A DNA stretch of 64,000 nucleotides from a virus. This document shows positions 29,773-39,500 of this stretch, one piece after another (the first letter of the stretch is position 1; the number at the start of each line of letters is the position of its first letter). The notes beneath the pieces were generated by a model. It ran no database searches. It had not been told where the DNA came from and saw only the letters and a program-made list of their open reading frames with translations. The DNA is taken from positions 1 to 64,000 of IMG/VR virus record IMGVR_UViG_3300047334_000093; one strand, written 5' to 3'. The position numbers and the translations under genes are program-made.

Positions 29773-31881
29773 ATGATAAAAATATTGTTTTTGTTAATTT
29801 TAACAGTTACTCCCGCGTTAGCTCAAACAAACCCTAATTTTGGTTCTACGACTCAAACGTCTCAGAGCAATCTTAACACGGCTTTTTCAATAAAATCTGA
29901 TCTTTCGACCACAACCGGAAGCGTTACAAATTTAGCAGCTCTACAAGCTCTTCCGGCCGGACAATTTCCTAGCGTATTTCGGCAAGATGCCGCGACCACA
30001 TATGCGTGGAGTAGTACTCAATGCTCAATCACGGGCTCGCCCAATGTGACAGGCGGCATCCGTGGCGACAATGGTTTTCAGGTAGCCCCAGCAACAGGCA
30101 CAGGTTGCTGGATTGCACAAGTCAATAACGCGCCAATTTCCATCACTTTGTGGGGCGCCGATCGCACGGGGGGCGTGGATGTTATCCCGCAACTCACAGC
30201 GGCTTGCTCTATTCTTCCTGGACGCACTTTTTACTTTCCGTCTGGCGTGTATTTTGTCAATTCTTCTTACAACCAAACCAACGTTTGCAACGTCATTGGT
30301 GACAAAGGCGCAGAAACCAACCCATTGTCGCTGACAAACCAAGGGACGTGGTTCAACATAACCAACCCGGCCATTACGCCTTTCATGTTCGGCACAGGCG
30401 CGGCTGGGTCGCGGTGGGCAAACTTCAGCGTGTCGCAAGCGCAGCCTGCACCGTCAACCTTTACCGGCAGCATTTCTGGGACAACCCTCACGGTGCCTGG
30501 TATCGTTACGGGGCCGGCGCTTGCCGTTGGGATGTATCTCGGCGGGACTGGCGGCACTGCCATCCCCGCTGGGACTTACATTTCCGCCGTCAACAGCAGC
30601 ACGTCCTACACGCTGACCTACGCGGCGGCTACGACGTTGACGATCGGAACTGAGTCGATGTCGGCATGGAAGCCAACATTATATAACAGTTCTATATTCC
30701 AAATTTCTAATGTATATGGAGGCCCATCATTTGATAATATAATGTTTTATGGAGTTTATAGAGGATTTTCTATATATAACTCAGGGCGTTCTAACATAAG
30801 AAACGTAAGCGGCCAGTTTTTTAATACAGGAATTTATTACGATAATGACCAAGATACCAGCTTTGTTGATAATTTCAAAGTTTGGCCTTTTTGGAGTGTT
30901 GACCCATCGGTTGTTTCCTATTCGCAATACAACGGAGATGCGATTGTTTCCGGCAGACACGATACTCCAATGTGGGGAAAAATACACGTTCTTGGGATGA
31001 AAAGTGCTTTGCACTTGGTTTCAACGCCATCCGGCGTCACCAGCGGATTGACGATTGACCAAATAGATGGAGACGACAACCTTTATACTTTGATGGTTGA
31101 TAACAACAACACGACTGCCATGATTGGCAAAATGTATAGCGCTGGCGGCGGTATTCCGAACAGCGAGGTTATTTACATTGGCGGCGCGTTTAACACGATT
31201 GACCTCGGCGAAACTAACATGGGTAATGTTGGGTGTGCAGCCGTGGATGTTTACGGTGCCACGGGTGGCAATATTATTCGCGCGTCTACAATGACGCTGA
31301 CAAACATAAACCAAAATCCAAGTGGCTGCACGCAATCAGCCATTCGGATTATCAACGCAACAACGCCGAATTCATTCACAATGCCGATCCAACCTTCTCT
31401 TTTGAGCTACGCTGGATCAATTTACGCGATTAACAACCAGATTAGCCCATCAACCACAAACGCCGTAATTGATGTGCCGATTACTGCGCCTTGGACCGCG
31501 ACAATCCAAGGCAGCGGCGGCACGGGAACTTCTACATATACTACCAGATATGGTGACTATACGGTCAAAGGTAACCAAGTTACGGTAAACTTTACGATCA
31601 ACATTTCTGGCGCGTTTTCTGGGTATTCCGGAACAATTTCAATTGGTGGGCTTCCGTATTCGGCAGTTGGAACCAGCGCGGGTTATGGATGTCAAATTTA
31701 TTATTACGCTTCTATTACCCCTGCATCAGGCAACACAGGCGTAACTGGAACAATTAGTGCAGGAGGGAGCCAGATCGTTCTCACGTCGGTCGGGGGATCA
31801 ACGGCGCCTTCTCTCATAAACGCTTCGCAAATCGGGTCTAATCCGTCAATTAATGGAACTTGCACTTATATGAGGAATTAA
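29773..31881 (+). CDS. Beta-helix tailspike with Sec signal, 702 aa
   Basis: The start MIKILFLLILTVTPALAQTN is a textbook signal with cleavage after ALA. Then comes a tailspike-like region: ISITLWGADRTGGVDVIPQL (the F-GA-GDGxxDDT-like opening of pectate-lyase spikes), followed by FYFPSGVYFVNSSYNQTNVC and a long repetitive beta-strand ladder. The C-terminus looks like a separate small beta domain. It resembles receptor-binding depolymerase spikes; no catalytic pair can be assigned by eye. Confidence 0.7.
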   Translation: MIKILFLLILTVTPALAQTNPNFGSTTQTSQSNLNTAFSIKSDLSTTTGSVTNLAALQALPAGQFPSVFRQDAATTYAWSSTQCSITGSPNVTGGIRGDNGFQVAPATGTGCWIAQVNNAPISITLWGADRTGGVDVIPQLTAACSILPGRTFYFPSGVYFVNSSYNQTNVCNVIGDKGAETNPLSLTNQGTWFNITNPAITPFMFGTGAAGSRWANFSVSQAQPAPSTFTGSISGTTLTVPGIVTGPALAVGMYLGGTGGTAIPAGTYISAVNSSTSYTLTYAAATTLTIGTESMSAWKPTLYNSSIFQISNVYGGPSFDNIMFYGVYRGFSIYNSGRSNIRNVSGQFFNTGIYYDNDQDTSFVDNFKVWPFWSVDPSVVSYSQYNGDAIVSGRHDTPMWGKIHVLGMKSALHLVSTPSGVTSGLTIDQIDGDDNLYTLMVDNNNTTAMIGKMYSAGGGIPNSEVIYIGGAFNTIDLGETNMGNVGCAAVDVYGATGGNIIRASTMTLTNINQNPSGCTQSAIRIINATTPNSFTMPIQPSLLSYAGSIYAINNQISPSTTNAVIDVPITAPWTATIQGSGGTGTSTYTTRYGDYTVKGNQVTVNFTINISGAFSGYSGTISIGGLPYSAVGTSAGYGCQIYYYASITPASGNTGVTGTISAGGSQIVLTSVGGSTAPSLINASQIGSNPSINGTCTYMRN

Positions 31882-32142
31882 ATGATAAAATTTTCTTTTA
31901 TTAAATTCCGATTATTTTCCATATTATCAGCCCGCCCATGGACCGTGGACATTGCCAGCGGAACCGCTCTTTGTGCTCTCAGTTGGTTTTTCTGGTTCGA
32001 CCCGTTATCCGTCATAAACCGAAGCGCCTATACGTTTTTGGACCGCCTTCAATTCCCATGGCTTGAAGGCGCGATGTTCGTCATTGGCCTCGGCTGGGCA
32101 ATTTCCGAAACTTACAACTGGGTTACAGTTAGTCAAAGCTAA
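31882..32142 (+). CDS. Small membrane protein, paralogue of the 45582 product
   Basis: The 86-aa protein contains SARPWTVDIASGTALCALSW, then hydrophobic WFFWFDPLSVI and a second hydrophobic segment near GAMFVIGLGWAI. The RPWTVDI-SG block is repeated in the protein at 45582. A good GAGGA ribosome site precedes the ATG. Two membrane helices are likely. It could be a holin-like or exclusion protein. Confidence 0.65.
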   Translation: MIKFSFIKFRLFSILSARPWTVDIASGTALCALSWFFWFDPLSVINRSAYTFLDRLQFPWLEGAMFVIGLGWAISETYNWVTVSQS

Positions 32143-32153
32143 GGTTTAGTAAA

Positions 32154-32417
32154 ATGAAAAAATTAATCTTTGTTTTTACAATAATTTCAAGCTCTGCTTT
32201 TGCACAATCATCTCAAACAGAAATAACACTAAAATTGTCTCAAGAAGAATTGGGAATTATAGGGCAATCATTAGATGCAATGCCTTATGGAAAAGTTGCG
32301 CCGTTGTTAGAAAAACTTCGTTTGCAAATTTATCCACAACTTAATGCATCCAAACTCACAGATTTAACCACAAAAAAATCTGATGTAAATCCGGAAAAAC
32401 CTAAGGAAGCGCCATGA
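32154..32417 (+). CDS. Secreted small protein, 87 aa
   Basis: MKKLIFVFTIISSSAFAQSS is a Sec signal with cleavage after AFA. The mature part is a helical domain (KLSQEELGIIGQSLDAMPYG, LLEKLRLQIYPQLN) with a Lys/Pro-rich tail. I have seen similar short signal-bearing proteins in phages of Alphaproteobacteria. The role is unknown; it overlaps the adaptor gene by four bases. Confidence 0.6.
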   Translation: MKKLIFVFTIISSSAFAQSSQTEITLKLSQEELGIIGQSLDAMPYGKVAPLLEKLRLQIYPQLNASKLTDLTTKKSDVNPEKPKEAP

Positions 32418-33136
32418 ACTACGGCGATTACACGGCATGGCTGACTGCTTTTGCGGCGGAAAACAACGTGGATGCCGTGTTTATGAACACGGCTATTCCG
32501 CGCATTATCGATTATGCCGAGCAACGCATCTATCGCGAGCTTGATCTCCTTGAAACCCGCGTTCGCGATATTAGCAGCAGCACGACGGCCAACAGCCGGA
32601 ACTTCACGGTTCCGGCGCAGATTGTGGTAGTCGAAGGCGTCAACATCGCCACACCGGCCGGCTCGACGCCTGACTCTGGCACACGCAATCAGTTAACCCC
32701 AACAACGCGAGATTTTTTGGATGCCGTGTATCCAAATTCATCGATTGTCGGTGTGCCAAAGTTTTTTGCCATGGTTGAGCAAAATCTTATGCTCTTTGGC
32801 CCGGCGGCCGATCAGGCTTATACTGTTGAAGTCATCGGAACATTCCGGCCCGCACCGTTGTCGTCTACCAATTCGACAACGTTTCTTAGCCTTTACCTGC
32901 CTGACCTTTTCATGGCAGCATCCATGATTTTTACAAGCGGTTACCAAAAAAACTTTTCAGCTATTTCCGATACGCCGGCCGCAAGTCAGACTTGGGAAGC
33001 GCAATACCAACACCTTCTCAAATCTGCTTACACCGAGGAAGCTCGAAAGAAATGGACCGGTTTAGCATGGCGTTCTAGGTACCCTGATCCGACGCAGACT
33101 ATTACGCCCGAGCCGGCGGGGAATATGCCGCGGTAA
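32414..33136 (+). CDS. Phage adaptor protein of podovirus connector type
   Basis: The 240-aa product opens MNYGDYTAWLTAFAAENNVD, then IPRIIDYAEQRIYRELDLLE and QLTPTTRDFLDAVYP. This pattern is recognisable from a connector/adaptor family that accompanies the phage stabilisation protein in these phages. It lies directly before that gene. It likely forms a ring below the portal. Confidence 0.75.
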   Translation: MNYGDYTAWLTAFAAENNVDAVFMNTAIPRIIDYAEQRIYRELDLLETRVRDISSSTTANSRNFTVPAQIVVVEGVNIATPAGSTPDSGTRNQLTPTTRDFLDAVYPNSSIVGVPKFFAMVEQNLMLFGPAADQAYTVEVIGTFRPAPLSSTNSTTFLSLYLPDLFMAASMIFTSGYQKNFSAISDTPAASQTWEAQYQHLLKSAYTEEARKKWTGLAWRSRYPDPTQTITPEPAGNMPR

Positions 33137-33142
33137 CGTTTC

Positions 33143-35077
33143 GTGCCAATTTCAAAGATTACGCTGGCGCCAGGCATTAATGTTGAAAAAACGCAGCAGC
33201 TTAATGAAGGAACGTGGTCATTTTCTGATCGGATACGCTGGCGCGACGGGTTGCCGGAGCCGATCGGCGGCTGGGTGCAGTATTATCCAACGGCGTTACC
33301 GCAAACAATCCGATCCTTGCACGCATGGCAAGCCATAAATGGTATAGAATATCTCGCTGCCGCCGGGACAAGTTTTGTCGGTGTTTTGACTAGCGGAACG
33401 CTTATGTCAATTGGTCCAAGCGGTCAAACTGACAGCATACCGACAACTCAAATAAGTTGTGTTTCTGGTGGAAATTTAGTTGAGTTTTCTGATTCTGGGT
33501 TGGTTTCTTCGGTTGGTGATTATATCAATTTTGTCACGCCAGTGACTTTTGTAGGGGCCGGGTATCCGCTCGTTTCTGGAGTTTATGAGATAACGTCAAT
33601 TGCACCATCAATTCCTGTTCAAAATATATTTTCAACTACAAATACTTTTTTGAGTTCTACCAGTGCAACACTTCCCACATTTTCTACCACATCTGGCAGC
33701 GCAACCGTAACGATAGCATTTGCAACCAATGCCTATTCGGTTGGAGAACAATTTACTGTTGCGCCTGCCCTTTCGGTTGGTGGCCTTACTCTTTCGGGCG
33801 CTTATACGATCCAATCAATTAACGCGCTTGTCGGCTTTACCATAAACGCCGCATTCGCCGCGACTTCTACCGCAACAGCAACGCTTAATGGTGGGAACGC
33901 ACAAATCCAATATCTTAGCCGCGGCGCAAACCTCGTGACTGGTGCGTTCTGGACCATGGACAACTGGGGAGAGATTTTGTTGCTTTGCCCGAATGGCGGC
34001 ACGATCTACCAATGGTCTCCTGAAAACGGTGGTCTCCCTGCACAACCGATCGGTACAGCTCCGGCGCTTAATGGCGGCATTTTTGTCGCCATGCCGGAAC
34101 AGATTTGCGTCGCGTGGGGCTCAACCGGCACAGGCGGAACGACAGACCCGCTGTTGGTTAGATGGTCGGACGTAAACGACTATACCGATTGGACACCGAC
34201 CATAACAAATCAAGCTGGAAGTCAGCGCATCCCAACCGGAAGTAAAGTTAAGGGCGCTATTCAGGCAGCAAACCAAGCTTTTATTTTTACTGATATTGAC
34301 GTTTATGCAATGTCTTACGTGGGGTCTACTTTTGTTTTTGGATTTAATAAACTGGCTGATGGTTGTGGTCTGGTGGGGCCGTTTGCCGTTGGGGCGTTGT
34401 TTGGTCAAGTTTTTTGGATGGGAATCGGACAATTTTTTGTTTACAATTCTGCTGGCGTTCAGCCGATGGCTTGTCCGATTTGGGATGTCGTCTATCAGCA
34501 GCTTGACACGAGCAATCTTCAAAAAATTCACTGCGGAATAAACTCGAAATTCAACGAGGTTTGGTGGTTTTATCCGTCTACCAGTGGAAGCGGTGAGGTC
34601 GACAGCTATATAAAAATTAACATGCTTGAGCAAGCATGGGATTACGGCACTGTAGCTCGCACAGCTTGGGTCGACCAGTCGGTTCTTGGTTCCCCGATCG
34701 GCGCAGCGCCTGGTGGCATTCTTTATCAACATGAGACCGGCACGACGGCCAACGGTAGTTTGATAGGTGAATATGTCGAAAGCGGCGCTATTCAGATTTC
34801 CGAGGGCGATGATATCGTTTTTGTAGACTGGGTTTTGCCAGATTTTAAATGGGGTCTGTACGGAACATCCCCGTCTACAACCGTAACGATTACGCCAAAA
34901 GGCTGGATGTATGCCAGCGATACCCCAACCGTATTCGGACCTTATAACGTTCAGCAATCAACGCAATTCTTTAACCCCCGCATTCGCGCTCGCACCATTT
35001 CTGTCCGACTCAACGGCAACGGATATTGGCGCATGGGTTCAATTCGATATCGCGCCGCTCCAGATGGCAAGATGTAA
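33143..35077 (+). CDS. Phage stabilisation/tail hub protein, 644 aa
   Basis: From GTG 33143 the protein begins MPISKITLAPGINVEKTQQL, then DRIRWRDGLPEPIGGWVQY and SLHAWQAINGIEYLAAAGTS. This is a strong signature of the P22 gp10-like packaged-DNA stabilisation protein in podoviruses. The rest is mostly beta-propeller-like with Gly/Thr-rich strands. It follows the adaptor gene and likely plugs the tail machine. Confidence 0.85.
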   Translation: MPISKITLAPGINVEKTQQLNEGTWSFSDRIRWRDGLPEPIGGWVQYYPTALPQTIRSLHAWQAINGIEYLAAAGTSFVGVLTSGTLMSIGPSGQTDSIPTTQISCVSGGNLVEFSDSGLVSSVGDYINFVTPVTFVGAGYPLVSGVYEITSIAPSIPVQNIFSTTNTFLSSTSATLPTFSTTSGSATVTIAFATNAYSVGEQFTVAPALSVGGLTLSGAYTIQSINALVGFTINAAFAATSTATATLNGGNAQIQYLSRGANLVTGAFWTMDNWGEILLLCPNGGTIYQWSPENGGLPAQPIGTAPALNGGIFVAMPEQICVAWGSTGTGGTTDPLLVRWSDVNDYTDWTPTITNQAGSQRIPTGSKVKGAIQAANQAFIFTDIDVYAMSYVGSTFVFGFNKLADGCGLVGPFAVGALFGQVFWMGIGQFFVYNSAGVQPMACPIWDVVYQQLDTSNLQKIHCGINSKFNEVWWFYPSTSGSGEVDSYIKINMLEQAWDYGTVARTAWVDQSVLGSPIGAAPGGILYQHETGTTANGSLIGEYVESGAIQISEGDDIVFVDWVLPDFKWGLYGTSPSTTVTITPKGWMYASDTPTVFGPYNVQQSTQFFNPRIRARTISVRLNGNGYWRMGSIRYRAAPDGKM

Positions 35078-35460
35078 TGAGCGGAACCGGGGGAGGGTTT
35101 TCAGATATAGTAACAATTCTGAAAAACCTAAATCAGAACATATCGGTTTTAAATTCGAATTTGACAAAAATAGCCTCAGTTATTCCTGGGATTGCAAATG
35201 TTTCTGATGTTCAAATTCAATCCTTTCTTGGAACGACCAATTCAAGCGGGCAATTTTCTGTAACGTTTCCTGTTGTATTTTCAGCAGCACCAACGGTCGT
35301 GACTTCAAACGGCGATTCTGCATCTGGCGAAGGTGAGACGGTGACGCCTTTAAAAAGTAGCATCACAACCACGGGTTTTACGGCACAATGGGCCACTGCC
35401 GTTGGCACCCCAACGGCTAGCGGCCAAGTTCGGCGCGTCAATTATGTGGCGGCGGCATGA
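35077..35460 (+). CDS. Small virion-region protein with a beta C-terminal domain, 127 aa
   Basis: The start overlaps the previous stop as TAATG. A short coiled coil (DIVTILKNLNQNISVLNSNL) is followed by a beta-rich domain with SGQFSVTFPVVFSAAPTVVT and GTPTASGQVRRVNYVAAA. Helical stem plus beta head is common in small tail or receptor-binding accessory proteins. Confidence 0.65.
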   Translation: MSGTGGGFSDIVTILKNLNQNISVLNSNLTKIASVIPGIANVSDVQIQSFLGTTNSSGQFSVTFPVVFSAAPTVVTSNGDSASGEGETVTPLKSSITTTGFTAQWATAVGTPTASGQVRRVNYVAAA

Positions 35461-36059
35461 CGCTCTTTGCCACGATGCCCGGTATTGCCCACCGCGGCGG
35501 CCCGCCGCGTATAGCGCATCCTATGCCGCACGCTGGCTTTGGTTCTCTTGGGCGCCAACACTTTGCCTCTGGGGGCACAACGTCGCCTGGCGTTCCGTTC
35601 AACCAAGGCTTATTGCATTCTGTTGTTCCGGGGCGTACCGACAAGTTGCCTGTTGACCTGCCGAACGGCGCCTATGTGCTTCCGGCTGACGTGGTTTCAG
35701 GCATCGGAGAAGGCAACACGACGGCTGGCGCGTCGATCCTTGACGGGATGTTCAGCGGAGCTCCTCACGGCGAAACCCGAGGGCCACACAACGCCATGCA
35801 GGCGCAGGTCAACCGAGGGTATGGGCCGCCCATGGCGCCTCCATCATATCAAATGGCTGCCGGTGGTGTTGTGGCTCATGAACCTCGCGCCAAGATCATT
35901 GCAGCCGGTGGCGAGTATGTTGTGCACCCCGATGCAGTGGCACGCATCGGCCACGGCGACATAAAAAAAGGCCACGACATCCTTGACGCTTTCGTCAAGC
36001 ATGTCCGCAACCGGACGGTGAAGACAATGCAAAAATTGCCGGGACCGAAGAAAAAGTGA
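35457..36059 (+). CDS. Virion-associated protein with a repeated IGxG pattern, 200 aa
   Basis: The 200-aa product has two recurring blocks: GAYVLPADVVSGIGEGNTTA and, about 90 residues later, GGEYVVHPDAVARIGHGDIK, each with a Tyr-Val core and an IGxG turn. This is a common hypothetical family in podoviral genomes near the internal virion proteins. A basic C-terminus ends in GPKKK. The stop overlaps the next GTG. Confidence 0.65.
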   Translation: MTLFATMPGIAHRGGPPRIAHPMPHAGFGSLGRQHFASGGTTSPGVPFNQGLLHSVVPGRTDKLPVDLPNGAYVLPADVVSGIGEGNTTAGASILDGMFSGAPHGETRGPHNAMQAQVNRGYGPPMAPPSYQMAAGGVVAHEPRAKIIAAGGEYVVHPDAVARIGHGDIKKGHDILDAFVKHVRNRTVKTMQKLPGPKKK

Positions 36060-36571
36060 CAGACACGCAATCCATCGTCCGCATCGGCACAATGGACGAT
36101 TGGGCATCCATGCTGGAGTTGCTTGACCTCATGTATGAGGAAAACAGCATCGTCAGTAAAAGCCAGGAAAAGATTGAGCAAGTTTTGCGTCGCGGGCTTA
36201 ATCGTGATGGCGCCATTGTGGGCGTCATAGGTGCGCACGATCACATAGAGGCCAGTATTGGTTTGTTTGCGCATCAGTATTGGTATTCCGATGATTATCA
36301 CATTGAAGACCATTGGTGTTTTGTTCATCCCAAGTTTCGGCAACCCGGAAAGGGTGGTGGAAATCGTCCAAGTTATGCGCGCCAATTGTGCAAGTTTGCG
36401 AAGAAATGCGCTCTTGATCTTGACATTCCGTTGCTGATTGGCGTGCTCTCCAGCCACCGAACCGAAGCAAAGGTTAACCTGTATCGGCGCAATTTTGCCG
36501 AGGCTGGAGCTGGGTTTGTTTTTAACGTGAAGCACGGCTCGTTCGTGGAAGCTCCACATAATCATGGGTAA
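36056..36571 (+). CDS. GNAT-family acetyltransferase
   Basis: The GTG 36056 start overlaps the previous stop. The 171-aa product has the GNAT layout: RIGTMDDWASMLELLDLMYE, DHWCFVHPKFRQ with an extended beta bulge, then YARQLCKFAKKCALDLDIPL and LLIGVLSSHRTEAKVNLYRR. Phage GNATs of this type sit within structural clusters of alphaproteobacterial podoviruses; their substrate is unknown. The acetyl-CoA loop (RQPGKGGGNR) is longer and Gly-rich compared with classic R/QxxGxG/A. It overlaps the 1399-aa gene by eight bases. Confidence 0.7.
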   Translation: MTDTQSIVRIGTMDDWASMLELLDLMYEENSIVSKSQEKIEQVLRRGLNRDGAIVGVIGAHDHIEASIGLFAHQYWYSDDYHIEDHWCFVHPKFRQPGKGGGNRPSYARQLCKFAKKCALDLDIPLLIGVLSSHRTEAKVNLYRRNFAEAGAGFVFNVKHGSFVEAPHNHG

Positions 36572-39500
36572 GGGGTCTGGCAGCACCAACACAGTCACGC
36601 AAAATAGCGCGCCGCCACAGGCATATCAAAACGCTTATGCGGTTGCGAACCAAAATGCTGCTGCAGCAGCCGCTCTGCCTTATAACCAATATCCTGGGCA
36701 ACTTGTTGCCAATCAGTCTCCAGATCAAACGGCAGCTTACCAAACCATCGCGAACGCCCAGGGCACCGCGACACCGTTTTTAAACACAGCATCGCAACTT
36801 TCCGCCCAGGCTGCCAATACGGGCTCTCAATATTCGGCACAAGCCGCCAACACGGCAAATTCGGCCGGGCAAGCTTCTTTGGCGGCAGCTTCGCCATACA
36901 ATCAGGCCGCGGCGTCTTATTTATCGCAAGGCGCTTCCCCGATATCGTCAACGGCTATCCAAGGGTATGAAAACCCATACACGCAATCCGTCGTCAACGC
37001 ATCCACGGCTGAAATAGGCCAGCAGAATGCTCAACAGCAACAGCAGGTGCTCGGGAATGCAATTGCGCAAGGCGCGCTCGGTGGCGATCGAGTGGGGCTA
37101 GCTCAATCTGCTTTGGCAAACCAACAAGACCTTGCAGAGAATCAAACTATTGCTGGACTCAATCAGTCAAATTACAACCAAGCGCTTGCGGCCGCTCAAT
37201 CTGACGCTACTCGGCAAATTCAGAGCGGATCAATGTTTTCGACCCTTGGTTCAAACGTCGGATCGCAATATCTCCAGGCCGGCCAAGCAGCCTCAAACGC
37301 AGACCTTCAAGCCGGCCAGCTTGGTGCAAACACAAGTTTGCAGGCTGGAAATCAAATAGGAAACATCGGCGCATCGGCGCAAAGCAACTTGCTTTCCGGT
37401 GCGTCAGCTCAGTTGCAAGCTGGGCAGCTTCAGCAACAGCAACAGCAAAACCAAATCAACGCGGCCTATCAGCAGTATACGCAAGCGCAACAATATCCGT
37501 TCCAAGATGCTCAGTATTACGCCAACATTGCCGAGGGCCTCGGCACCGCATCAGGCGGAACGTCTAGCACGACATCGCCCGGCCCGAGCACGGCATCGCA
37601 AGTTGCGGGCCTCGGCCTAACGGGAATCGGAGCTTACGGTCTAGCAAGTAATTCGGGGCTTACAAGTGGGCTTGGAAGCTTGTTTGGTTCTGGTGCTTCT
37701 ACAGGCGCCGGTTGGGATGCACTTACGACTGCCGGCACAACTGCAGCCGATTCAGGAGGTGTTGCGGCAGGTGCTAGCGCAGCTTGGGACGCGCTTGCAA
37801 CATTAGCGGCGCGTGGGGGACGCGTTAAACGTGCTTTTGGAGGAATGACCGGCTGGTCGCCTAACCAGTCTCAACAACAACCCTCAGCGGCTCAATCTTA
37901 CCAATCTCAGCTTCGAGCTTTTGATCCGTTTGAAAACGGGCTTTACGCGGCAGCGACAGGACAAGCGTCCCCGACACAATCCATGTCTCAGCCAGCTATG
38001 CAAAGTTCTGGACAACAACAAAACCCGTTTGGGATTAGTTTTTCGCAAAACTCTCCATCTCCGCAGATTAGCGCGCCTCAAGTGGGTTACACGCCGAACA
38101 ACCAATGGCAGGGCGCAAGCTATCAAACGCCCCAGCTTTCTTTTCCCAATTCGGGGTGGGCTTTTAACGGCAATCTTCCCAACTCGACGTCTTCCATTGC
38201 TTATAACCGCGGAGGGCGTCTAGGTTTTGATGTCGGAGGAGCTGCGACTAATGCTGGGGCAACGGAAAGCCTGCCTTTTCAGCAACAATCTGGGTTAGCA
38301 TTGCTGCCAAACATTTATAGCTACATTCCAACTGGACAAACAAATCGTGGTGCTGGGCCGCCTCATGCACCTCAGCAAACTCAAAGCGTGAACCCTAACC
38401 CGCTTTCAACCGTGGCACCTGGCCTGTCAATGCTGAAAAGTATTTTGGCTCCCAGTTCTCAACAACCAGCGCCCATTTCTCAACAAGGCCCCGTTGGATC
38501 AAATTGGGATACCCAGACGGAATCTTATCGTGGCGGCCGTGTTCGACGAGATGCGGGCGGCGCAACGCCCGATGGCAGTGCATTGTCGGAACCTCAGTTT
38601 GAGGCCATGCTGGCTGCACAGCAAAATACAATGACGCCTAGCGATCTTGCTGGGTTGGGGAATATGCCGGTTGTGGCACGCGAAAATATGCCAGGATTGT
38701 TACCGCCCACTGCTACACCGATTACTGCGGCCGCAGTAGGCGACATGAAGGGCGGGCAAAATATGCCTGCAATTAATCAAGGTCATGTTGCACGCGGCAT
38801 CACGAACAACAATCCTTTGAATTTAAAAACAGCACCAGGCCAAGGCACTGTGGGCTCTGATGGGCAATTTGGTCAATATGCGACGCCGGAGGATGGTATT
38901 GCCGCAGCTGCCCGTCAGCTTGCTCTTAACCAATCCCGCGGCCTCACAACACCACGTCAGCTCATTACTGATCCTGTGCACGGATGGGCACCGGCTTCAG
39001 ACGGCAATAATTCCGAAAGTTATATGCGGACTTTGGCACTAAACGGCATTGATCCTGACAAACCTATTGACGTTACCGATCCTTCTCAGGCAGGCCGTTT
39101 AATCGCAAGTATGGGGTTACAAGAAGTGGGTCAACATCTTGACCCAACAACAGTTCAGCGCGGAGTCATGCTTGGACTATCTGGTGCGCCAATGGGCAAT
39201 CAGCCAAGCAAAGTGTACGCGCAGAATGGCAACTATGCCAACGACGCATCGGCGCCCAGCGCAGACTTTGCGCCATTGGTCGATGCTCAGGGCCTTGGCA
39301 AGCTCCAAGCACCACAGATTCAATATCAAGGTCCGCAGCAAGGCGTTAGCGGCCTTGATATGTCGTCGCCGTGGATGGCAGTTCTGCAAGCCGGGTTGGC
39401 CACCATGGGCGGCACAAATCCGCACGCATTGACGAACATCGGCCAGGGTGGTTTGGCTGGTCTTAGCTACGCAGCCCAACAGCAGAAATACCAACAAGAA

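Noticed and set aside
34121-34957. 278-codon minus frame inside the stabilisation protein gene
   Set aside because: It is antisense to a strongly recognisable structural gene; composition and lack of start context mark it as a shadow.
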